A DNA stretch of 64,000 bases from Pseudomonas sp. Fl4BN1 (GTDB lineage: Bacteria; Pseudomonadota; Gammaproteobacteria; Pseudomonadales; Pseudomonadaceae), in assembly GCF_009908285.1 (NCBI RefSeq), contig NZ_JAAARM010000001.1, positions 248,001 to 312,000 of the forward strand. The letters are read 5' to 3'. Both the position numbers and the translations under genes were made by a program. Below, piece by piece: positions 57,163 to 64,000 of this stretch (position 1 is the first letter of the stretch; each line of letters starts with the position of its first letter). Under the pieces are notes generated by a model, which worked only from the letters and a program-made list of their open reading frames with translations, had not been told where the DNA came from and ran no database searches.

Positions 57163-58632
57163 ATGGCTTTAGCGAATGATCGTGCAAGCATCAAACCGTT
57201 GATCGAAAAGCGTTCGATCGACTACATCCCGGAAGCGGAAAGACACGGTCGTCTCTTGAGTCAGTTCACCCTGTGGTTGGGTGCCAACCTGCAGATCACA
57301 GCCATCGTCACTGGCGCTCTGGCGGTGGTGTTGGGCGGTGATGTGTTCTGGTCGTTGATCGGTCTGTTGATCGGGCAACTGCTGGGCGGCGGGGTGATGG
57401 CGCTGCATGCGGCGCAAGGGCCGAGGCTCGGCCTGCCGCAGATGATCTCCAGTCGGGTGCAGTTCGGAGTCTATGGCGCGGCCATCCCGATGGTGCTGGT
57501 GTGCCTGATGTACCTGGGCTTCACCGCGACCGGCACGGTGCTTTCCGGGCAGGCGCTGGGCCAGATGTTCGGCGTCAGTGACAGCACCGGCATCTTGGTC
57601 TTCGCCAGTGTCATTGTGCTGGTCACTGTGCTTGGCTATCGGGTGATTCACTATATCGGCCGAGTCGCCAGTGTGATCGGCGTGATCGCTTTCTGCTACC
57701 TGTTCAGCCGGCTGCTGAGCCAGACCGACGTCAGTGCCTTGCTGGCTATTCGTCACTTCAGCTGGAGCAGTTTCCTCCTGGCCGTGTCGTTGGCCGCATC
57801 CTGGCAGATCGCTTTCGGTCCCTACGTCGCCGACTATTCGCGCTACCTGCCGAGCACGACTTCGCCGTTGAAGACGTTCCTCGCCGCCGGTGCAGGTTCG
57901 GTGATCGGTGCTCAGGTGGCGATGGTGCTCGGGGTGTTCGCCGCGGCCATGTCCAAGGGCCAGTTCGCTGGCCGTGAAGTGGCCTACATCGTTGGCCTGG
58001 GTGGCAGTGGTGCGATAGCCGCGTTGCTCTACTTCAGCATCGCCTTCGGCAAGGTGACCATCTCGACGCTGAACTCCTACGGCAGCTTCATGTGCATTGC
58101 CACCATCATCAGCGGTTTTCGCGGCGAGCTGAAGGTGACCCGCTTGCAGCGGCTGGTCGTGGTGTTGCTGATTGTCGGTACCGCGACCCTGATCGCTCTG
58201 CTCGGCCAGCACTCGTTCCTCGGTGCGTTCAAATCCTTCATCCTGTTCCTGCTGGCGTTCTTCACGCCCTGGAGCGCGATCAACCTGGTGGACTTCTATT
58301 GCATCACCAGGGAGCGTTATGACATCCCTGCGCTGTCCGACCCGGACGGTCGCTACGGTCGTTGGAATGTCATGGGCATCAGCATTTATGTGTTCGGCGT
58401 GCTGGTCCAGATGCCGTTCATTTCCACTCACTTCTATACCGGCCCCCTGGTGGCGAGTCTTGGCGATACTGATATTTCCTGGATCATCGGCCTGGTGGTG
58501 CCCGCAGCGTTGTATTACGTCTGTGCGAAGAAGTGGCATGGGGCGGTGCCCGAGCAGTTGATCCTGCCCGCCGAGCCGCCAGCAGCCCTTGAACAAACGA
58601 CCCATGAGCCTCGCCGTGTTACGGCGGTGTGA
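57163..58632 (+). CDS. NCS1-family (cytosine/purine-type) permease, probable urocanate transporter HutTu
   Basis: The 489-residue, 12-helix NCS1 permease contains QISSRVQFG-like QMISSRVQFGVYGAAIP and FGPYVADYSRYLPSTT, characteristic of cytosine-permease relatives. In P. fluorescens SBW25 an equivalent gene in the hut locus is described as the urocanate transporter HutTu; the position directly after hutU supports that here, as inference. The ATG at 57163 follows a weak AGAGG. The tail of about 35 residues is polar. Confidence 0.82.
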   Translation: MALANDRASIKPLIEKRSIDYIPEAERHGRLLSQFTLWLGANLQITAIVTGALAVVLGGDVFWSLIGLLIGQLLGGGVMALHAAQGPRLGLPQMISSRVQFGVYGAAIPMVLVCLMYLGFTATGTVLSGQALGQMFGVSDSTGILVFASVIVLVTVLGYRVIHYIGRVASVIGVIAFCYLFSRLLSQTDVSALLAIRHFSWSSFLLAVSLAASWQIAFGPYVADYSRYLPSTTSPLKTFLAAGAGSVIGAQVAMVLGVFAAAMSKGQFAGREVAYIVGLGGSGAIAALLYFSIAFGKVTISTLNSYGSFMCIATIISGFRGELKVTRLQRLVVVLLIVGTATLIALLGQHSFLGAFKSFILFLLAFFTPWSAINLVDFYCITRERYDIPALSDPDGRYGRWNVMGISIYVFGVLVQMPFISTHFYTGPLVASLGDTDISWIIGLVVPAALYYVCAKKWHGAVPEQLILPAEPPAALEQTTHEPRRVTAV

Positions 58633-58755
58633 ACCCCGATTTTCCATAACCAGCGTGCCAAGGCGCCAGCGACTCACTATTGAGCCTGGCGACGGACAAC
58701 GGAAGCTTCCGGAGCGACTGGTCGTTATTACAAAACTCTCAAAAGGAGCATAAAT

Positions 58756-60288
58756 GTGACTGCGCTAAACCTGATTCCCGGCCAACTGACCCTGGCCCAA
58801 CTGCGGGCTATCTATCAGCAACCGCTGACCCTGAGCCTGGACCACAGCGCTTCGGCGCAGATCGACGCCAGCGTCGCCTGTGTCGAGCAGATCCTCGCCG
58901 AGAACCGCACCGCCTACGGGATCAACACCGGTTTCGGCCTGTTGGCCTCGACCCGCATCGCCAGCGCCGACCTGGAAAATCTCCAGCGCTCCCTGGTGCT
59001 GTCCCATGCCGCTGGCGTGGGCGAGCCGATCAGCGATGATCTGGTGCGGTTGATCATGGTGCTCAAGGTCAACAGCCTGAGCCGTGGCTTCTCCGGTATC
59101 CGTCGCAAGGTGATCGATGCCTTGATCGCCCTGATCAACGCTGAGGTCTACCCGCATATCCCGCTCAAGGGCTCTGTGGGTGCATCCGGTGACCTGGCGC
59201 CACTGGCGCACATGTCCCTGGTGCTGCTGGGCGAGGGCAAGGCGCGCTACAAGGGGCAATGGCTGGAAGCTACGACGGCCCTGGAAGTCGCCGGCCTCAA
59301 GCCGCTGACCCTGGCCGCCAAGGAAGGCCTGGCGCTGCTCAACGGCACCCAGGTTTCGACTGCATATGCCCTGCGCGGTCTGTTCGAAGGCGAAGATCTG
59401 TTCGCCGGTGCCCTGGTCTGTGGTGGCCTGACGGTGGAAGCCGTGCTGGGTTCGCGCTCGCCGTTCGATGCGCGGATTCACGCCGCTCGCGGTCAGCGCG
59501 GGCAGATCGATACCGCTGCGGCCTACCGGGCATTGCTGGGGGACAGCACCGAGGTGTCCGCCTCGCACCAGAACTGCGACAAGGTTCAGGACCCGTACTC
59601 CCTGCGTTGCCAGCCGCAAGTGATGGGCGCTTGCCTGACTCAGTTCCGCCAGGCCGCCGAAGTGCTGGTGGTGGAAGCCAACGCCGTATCGGACAACCCG
59701 CTGGTGTTCGCTGCCGAGGGTGACGTGATCTCCGGTGGCAACTTCCACGCCGAGCCGGTGGCCATGGCCGCCGACAACATGGCCCTGGCCATCGCCGAGA
59801 TCGCCTCCCTGAGCGAACGCCGTATCTCGCTGATGATGGACAAGCACATGTCCCAGCTGCCGCCGTTCCTGGTGGCCAATGGCGGGGTCAACTCCGGCTT
59901 CATGATCGCCCAGGTCACCGCGGCGGCCCTGGCCAGCGAAAACAAGGCCTTGGCCCATCCGCACTCGGTGGACAGCATCCCCACCTCCGCCAACCAGGAA
60001 GACCACGTTTCCATGGCCCCGGCCGCCGGCAAGCGCCTGTGGGAAATGGCCGAGAACACCCGCGGTGTCCTGGCTGTGGAATGGCTGGCGGCCTGCCAGG
60101 GCCTGGACCTGCGCGCAGGCCTGAAAACCTCGCCGACCCTGGAAAAAGCCCGCGCTACCCTGCGCGAAAAAGTGGCGTACTACGAGAAGGACCGTTTCTT
60201 CGCACCGGACATCAACGCCGCCAGCGAACTGTTGGCTTCACGCTGCCTGAACGATCTGTTGCCTGCCCGGTTGTTGCCGAGCCTGTGA
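58756..60288 (+). CDS. hutH: HutH, histidine ammonia-lyase
   Basis: The 510-residue enzyme deaminates histidine to urocanate. The autocatalytic MIO group comes from Ala143-Ser144-Gly145 in [12 protein letters not shown], at the family's usual place. [13 protein letters not shown] and the C-terminal SADQEDHVSM-like [13 protein letters not shown] are intact. Translation starts at GTG 58756 after AAAGGAG. Only one hutH copy is seen; some relatives carry two. Confidence 0.97.
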   Translation: MTALNLIPGQLTLAQLRAIYQQPLTLSLDHSASAQIDASVACVEQILAENRTAYGINTGFGLLASTRIASADLENLQRSLVLSHAAGVGEPISDDLVRLIMVLKVNSLSRGFSGIRRKVIDALIALINAEVYPHIPLKGSVGASGDLAPLAHMSLVLLGEGKARYKGQWLEATTALEVAGLKPLTLAAKEGLALLNGTQVSTAYALRGLFEGEDLFAGALVCGGLTVEAVLGSRSPFDARIHAARGQRGQIDTAAAYRALLGDSTEVSASHQNCDKVQDPYSLRCQPQVMGACLTQFRQAAEVLVVEANAVSDNPLVFAAEGDVISGGNFHAEPVAMAADNMALAIAEIASLSERRISLMMDKHMSQLPPFLVANGGVNSGFMIAQVTAAALASENKALAHPHSVDSIPTSANQEDHVSMAPAAGKRLWEMAENTRGVLAVEWLAACQGLDLRAGLKTSPTLEKARATLREKVAYYEKDRFFAPDINAASELLASRCLNDLLPARLLPSL

Positions 60289-60423
60289 TGGGCGACGGGC
60301 CGCCCTGTCACTCCGTGTCCGGTAGGCAGGGGCGGCCCATTAGGGGGCGCGTTACCCGCAAGACAGACCTGGAGCGCCTGCTCCAGTCACCCTGCGCAGC
60401 CGCGCAGGGTGGTCTTGTCCGAT

Positions 60424-60431
60424 AACAATAA
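60424..60431 (+). promoter_or_regulatory. Crc/Hfq catabolite-activity motif before the histidine permease
   Basis: AACAATAA fits the AANAANAA consensus and lies just upstream of the AAAGGGA ribosome site, where Hfq/Crc would block translation on preferred carbon sources. Confidence 0.45.
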
Positions 60432-60444
60432 AAGGGACAAAGAC

Positions 60445-61857
60445 ATGCAATCGCAAGAGAAAGGCTTACGCCGGGGCCTGACCGCCCGGCACATACGTTT
60501 CATGGCCCTGGGGTCGGCAATCGGCACCGGGCTGTTCTACGGCTCCGCCTCGGCGATCCAGATGGCCGGCCCGGCGGTACTGCTGGCCTACCTGATCGGT
60601 GGCGCGGCGGTATTCATGGTGATGCGCGCCCTGGGCGAGATGGCCGTGCACAACCCAGTGTCCGGCTCCTTCGGTCACTACGCCAGCCAGTACCTGGGCC
60701 CCCTGGCGGGTTTTGTGCTGGGTTGGACTTATGCGTTCGAGATGATCATCGTCTGCCTGGCCGACGTCACGGCCTTTGGCATTTATATGGGCTTCTGGTT
60801 TCCGGAGGTGGCGCGCTGGGTCTGGGTACTGGGCATCGTGTTGCTGATCGGCGGCCTGAACCTGTGCAGCGTCAAGGTCTTTGGCGAGATGGAGTTCTGG
60901 CTGTCACTGCTCAAGGTCGGGGCGATCGTTGCGATGATTCTCGGTGGTTTCGGCATCATGCTGTTCGGCCTCAGCTCGGCCACCGCCGACCAGGCGACCG
61001 GCGTCAGCAACCTTTGGGCTCATGGTGGCTTCATGCCTAACGGCGTGGGTGGGCTGATCGCTTCATTCGCCGTGGTGATGTTCGCCTTCGGCGGGATCGA
61101 GATCATTGGCGTCACCGCCGGTGAGGCCAAGGACCCGCAGCGGGTCATCCCCAAGGCGATCAACGCGGTGCCTCTGCGGATCTTGCTGTTCTACGTGCTG
61201 ACCCTGTTCGTGCTGATGTCGATTTACCCTTGGCCGCAGATCGGTACCCAAGGCAGTCCGTTCGTACAGATCTTCGACAGCCTGGGAATCAGTGCGGCGG
61301 CGACCATCCTCAATATTGTGGTGATTTCGGCGGCGGTGTCGGCGATCAACAGCGATATCTTTGGCGCTGGACGTATGATGTTCGGCCTGGCCCAGCAAGG
61401 GCAGGCGCCCAAGGGCTTTGCCCAGGTGTCGAAGTATGGGGTGCCGTGGATGACCGTGCTCGTGATGGCCGTGGCCTTGCTGGGCGGGGTGGTGCTGAAC
61501 TACCTGATTCCGGAAAACATCTTCCTGCTGATTGCCTCCTTGGCCACTTTCGCCACGGTCTGGGTCTGGCTGATGATTCTCCTGACCCACGTGGCCATGC
61601 GCCGCTCCATGAGCGCCGAGCAGGTGGCGCAGTTGCAGTTCAAGGTGCCGTTCTGGCCTTGGGCGCCGGCGGCGGCCATTGTTTTCATGCTGTTCATCTT
61701 CGGCGTGCTGGCCTACTTCCCGGAAACCCAGGCATCGCTGATGGTGGGCGTGGCGTGGGTCGTGTTGCTAGTGCTGGCCTATATGCTGTGGGTCAAACCG
61801 GCGGCCGCGCAGGCCCAGCGAATTCTCGCCGACACTTCTGTACCTACTGATCATTAA
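60445..61857 (+). CDS. hutT: Amino acid permease (APC family), probable histidine transporter HutTh
   Basis: The 470-residue, 12-helix transporter shows the APC N-terminus [20 protein letters not shown] and [23 protein letters not shown], close to ProY/HutT. It lies between hutH and hutI, so histidine is the expected substrate. The ATG at 60445 follows AAAGGGA; a longer frame to 60409 lacks an RBS. Confidence 0.88.
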   Translation: MQSQEKGLRRGLTARHIRFMALGSAIGTGLFYGSASAIQMAGPAVLLAYLIGGAAVFMVMRALGEMAVHNPVSGSFGHYASQYLGPLAGFVLGWTYAFEMIIVCLADVTAFGIYMGFWFPEVARWVWVLGIVLLIGGLNLCSVKVFGEMEFWLSLLKVGAIVAMILGGFGIMLFGLSSATADQATGVSNLWAHGGFMPNGVGGLIASFAVVMFAFGGIEIIGVTAGEAKDPQRVIPKAINAVPLRILLFYVLTLFVLMSIYPWPQIGTQGSPFVQIFDSLGISAAATILNIVVISAAVSAINSDIFGAGRMMFGLAQQGQAPKGFAQVSKYGVPWMTVLVMAVALLGGVVLNYLIPENIFLLIASLATFATVWVWLMILLTHVAMRRSMSAEQVAQLQFKVPFWPWAPAAAIVFMLFIFGVLAYFPETQASLMVGVAWVVLLVLAYMLWVKPAAAQAQRILADTSVPTDH

Positions 61858-61869
61858 CGGAGGCCTTGG

Positions 61870-63075
61870 ATGAAGACTCTTTGGCAACACTGCAACGTCG
61901 CCAGCATGGCCCAGGGCACCTACTCGATCATCGAGGACGCGGCCATCGTGACGTCAGGGGCGCACATCGAGTGGATCGGCCGGCGCCAGCAGGCGCCGGT
62001 CGCCGATTACCATCAGGTACAGGACCTGGCGGGTGCCTGGGTCACCCCGGGCCTGATCGATTGCCACACTCATACCGTGTTCGGTGGCAACCGCAGCGGT
62101 GAGTTCGAACAGCGTCTGCAGGGGGTCAGCTACGCCGAAATCGCCGCCGCCGGTGGCGGTATCGCCAGCACCGTGCGGGCTACCCGTGCGGCCACCGAGG
62201 AGGAGTTGTTCGTCAGTGCGCGCAAGCGTCTACTGAGCCTGCTGCGGGATGGCGTCACCAGCGTCGAGATCAAGTCCGGCTATGGCCTGGACCTGGCCAG
62301 CGAGCGCAAGATCCTGCGGGTCATCCGCAGGCTCGGCGAGGTGCTGCCGGTCAGCGTGCGCAGCACCTGCCTGGCGGCCCACGCCCTGCCGCCGGAATAC
62401 GCCGAGCGTGCGGATGACTACATCGAGCACATCTGCAGCGAGATGCTCCCGGCGCTGGCGGCCGAGGGGTTGGTGGATGCCGTGGATGCCTTCTGTGAAT
62501 ACCTGGCGTTTTCCCCGGCGCAGGTGGAGCGGGTGTTCATTGCCGCGCAGAAGCTTGGCCTGCCGGTCAAGCTGCATGCCGAGCAGCTGTCTTCCCTGCA
62601 TGGTTCGAGCCTGGCAGCGCGCTATCAGGCACTGTCCGCCGATCACCTGGAGTTCATGACCGAGGGCGATGCCATCGCCATGGCGGCCTCCGGGACGGTT
62701 GCGGTGCTATTGCCCGGGGCCTTTTATTTCCTCCGGGAAACCCAGTTGCCGCCGATGGATGCCTTGCGCAAACACGGGGTGAAGATCGCCGTGGCCAGCG
62801 ACCTCAATCCTGGCACTTCACCGGCGCTGTCAGTGCGCTTGATGTTGAACATGGCCTGCACCTGTTTTCGCATGACTCCCGAGGAGGCCCTTGCCGGGGT
62901 TACCCTGCATGCGGCCCAGGCCTTGGGCATGGAGCAAACCCATGGCTCGCTGGAAGTGGGCAAGGTGGCGGACTTCGTCGCCTGGCAGATTGATCGTCCC
63001 GCCGACCTGGCCTATTGGCTGGGCGGTGACCTGGAAAAACGCGTCGTACGACACGGCGTTGAAGTGACTGTGTAG
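61870..63075 (+). CDS. hutI: HutI, imidazolonepropionase
   Basis: The 401-residue metal-dependent amidohydrolase opens imidazolone propionate to formimidoylglutamate. Zinc ligands lie in [14 protein letters not shown], in [13 protein letters not shown], and in the Asp of [10 protein letters not shown]. It starts 12 bp after the permease with GGAGG and is followed by hutG after 10 bp. Confidence 0.97.
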   Translation: MKTLWQHCNVASMAQGTYSIIEDAAIVTSGAHIEWIGRRQQAPVADYHQVQDLAGAWVTPGLIDCHTHTVFGGNRSGEFEQRLQGVSYAEIAAAGGGIASTVRATRAATEEELFVSARKRLLSLLRDGVTSVEIKSGYGLDLASERKILRVIRRLGEVLPVSVRSTCLAAHALPPEYAERADDYIEHICSEMLPALAAEGLVDAVDAFCEYLAFSPAQVERVFIAAQKLGLPVKLHAEQLSSLHGSSLAARYQALSADHLEFMTEGDAIAMAASGTVAVLLPGAFYFLRETQLPPMDALRKHGVKIAVASDLNPGTSPALSVRLMLNMACTCFRMTPEEALAGVTLHAAQALGMEQTHGSLEVGKVADFVAWQIDRPADLAYWLGGDLEKRVVRHGVEVTV

Positions 63076-63085
63076 GAGAAGGGTT

Positions 63086-63889
63086 GTGGATAAGGTTCTG
63101 AGTTTCAAACCTGGTCGGGTGCCGTTGCTGATCAGCATGCCCCACGCCGGCACGTGCCTGACCCCGGCGGTGGCCGCCGGGCTGGTTCCGCGGGCGCAGA
63201 GCCTGCCGGATACCGACTGGCACATCCCACGTCTGTACGAATTCGCCACGGCGCTGGGGGCCAGTACCCTGGCCGCCGAATACTCGCGCTTCGTCATCGA
63301 CCTGAACCGTCCGTCCGACGATAAACCCCTTTACGTTGGCGCCACCACGGGCCTGTACCCGGAGACGCTGTTTGATGGTGAGCCCTTGTTCATCGAGGGG
63401 CAGGCGCCTTCCAAGGCCGAGCGGCAGCAGTACCTGCAAGAGGTCTGGGGGCCTTATCACCGCACCCTGCAGGAGGAGCTGGCGCGGCTCAAGGCCGAGT
63501 TCGGTTATGCCTTGCTGTTCGATGCCCACTCCATTCGCTCGCTGATCCCGCACCTGTTCGAGGGCAAGCTGCCGGACTTCAACCTCGGCACCTTCAATGG
63601 CGCCAGCTGTGATCCGCAACTGGCCAGCCACTTGGAGAGCATCTGCGCCGCTCATGGTGATTACACCCATGTGCTCAACGGTCGTTTCAAGGGCGGTCAC
63701 ATCACCCGGCATTACGGTAACCCGGCCGAGCACATTCACGCGGTGCAGCTGGAACTGGCGCAGAGCGCTTATATGGAGGAGTTCGAACCGTTCCGCTATC
63801 GCGAGGATCTGGCGGCACCGACCCAGGAGGTGCTCAAGGCATTGCTGCAAGGCCTGCTGGCCTGGGGGCATGAGCGCTACGGCCGCTGA
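63086..63889 (+). CDS. hutG: HutG, N-formylglutamate deformylase
   Basis: The 267-residue enzyme splits N-formylglutamate to glutamate and formate, completing the five-step route begun by HutF. It belongs to the FGase family, with ISMPHAGTCLTP, DTDWHIPRLYEF, FVIDLNRPSDD and LLFDAHSIRS. The start is GTG at 63086 after GGAGAAGGG. It is the last hut gene; a terminator follows. Confidence 0.96.
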   Translation: MDKVLSFKPGRVPLLISMPHAGTCLTPAVAAGLVPRAQSLPDTDWHIPRLYEFATALGASTLAAEYSRFVIDLNRPSDDKPLYVGATTGLYPETLFDGEPLFIEGQAPSKAERQQYLQEVWGPYHRTLQEELARLKAEFGYALLFDAHSIRSLIPHLFEGKLPDFNLGTFNGASCDPQLASHLESICAAHGDYTHVLNGRFKGGHITRHYGNPAEHIHAVQLELAQSAYMEEFEPFRYREDLAAPTQEVLKALLQGLLAWGHERYGR

Positions 63890-63924
63890 TCATATGGTGG
63901 CAGCCACGCCAGGCTGGAGACGAC

Positions 63925-63949
63925 AAATGGGGTCAACAACCCCATTTTT
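63925..63949 (+). terminator. Terminator of the hut operon
   Basis: AAATGGGGT and ACCCCATTT flank CAACA, followed by more T residues, 36 bp after hutG. Confidence 0.85.
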
Positions 63950-64000
63950 CTCAAGGGCATGCTCATTGTGTAATTCGGGTTTATGATGCCGGACGGCAGA

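Overview
The window is core chromosome of a fluorescent Pseudomonas, most likely of the P. fluorescens/protegens/chlororaphis complex. The evidence is high GC, protein sequences recognisable as Pseudomonas throughout, many Pseudomonas REP elements (GCCGGCTTGCCGGCGAA type), and a gene order that matches, from memory, the yggX-mutY-his-secB-ntrBC-glnA-thiI-typA-fbp-hut stretch of other pseudomonads. Species cannot be fixed from the sequence alone. All coordinates, motifs and family assignments were read by eye; no database search was run.

Layout. 1-2.65 kb: the tail of an EamA-type permease, then a divergent soxR/MFS efflux pair with a textbook SoxR operator. A decayed tyrosine-integrase fragment lies between soxR and a tRNA-Phe gene, so this looks like the remains of a tRNA-Phe genomic island. 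2.75-6.8 kb: minus-strand yggX, mutY, an AsmA-like gene and a PanZ-like acetyltransferase. 7.1-8.8 kb: an OFA-family MFS transporter. 9.0-12.9 kb: hisB-hisH-DUF2164-hisA-hisF and a periplasmic solute-binding protein. 12.9-19.4 kb, minus strand: a cell-envelope/peptidoglycan block (YibQ-like, ctpA, envC) ending at gpmI, interrupted by a DUF1460 lipoprotein gene preceded by a near-perfect Fur box. 19.6-21.8 kb: Cys-less rhodanese, grxC, secB, trmL and a divergent membrane protein. 21.78-22.23 kb: six tandem imperfect ~80-bp units whose hairpin arms covary, the least explained structure here. 22.5-25.1 kb: ntrBC with a sigma54/NtrC-type control region. 25.4-32.1 kb: ada, then a LysR-controlled module of an MHS transporter, an AidB-like acyl-CoA dehydrogenase and a class III CoA-transferase. 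32.1-36.6 kb: DUF4124, exported chorismate mutase, glnA with sigma54 and NtrC sites, and thiI. 36.7-49 kb: typA, a YkgJ-type protein, glgP, the DUF2339/DUF3999 pair, fbp and DUF924. 49-52.1 kb: a dCache chemoreceptor and two lipoprotein genes. 52.1-63.9 kb: a complete histidine-utilisation locus (hutF, hutCD, hutU, NCS1 permease, hutH, histidine permease, hutI, hutG).

How the parts work together. Three circuits close within the window. NtrB/NtrC can act on predicted sigma54 promoters of glnA and of ntrBC itself. HutC has clear palindromic operators in front of hutF/hutC and over the predicted start of the sigma54-type hutU promoter. SoxR sits on the promoter of its divergent efflux pump. Histidine synthesis and histidine breakdown are both encoded here, about 45 kb apart.

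The observations most worth following up are the tandem hairpin array at 21781-22231, the Fur-box DUF1460 amidase-like lipoprotein inserted next to envC, the integrase scar with the SoxR pump at tRNA-Phe, and the uncharacterised LysR/AidB-like/CoA-transferase/MHS module.
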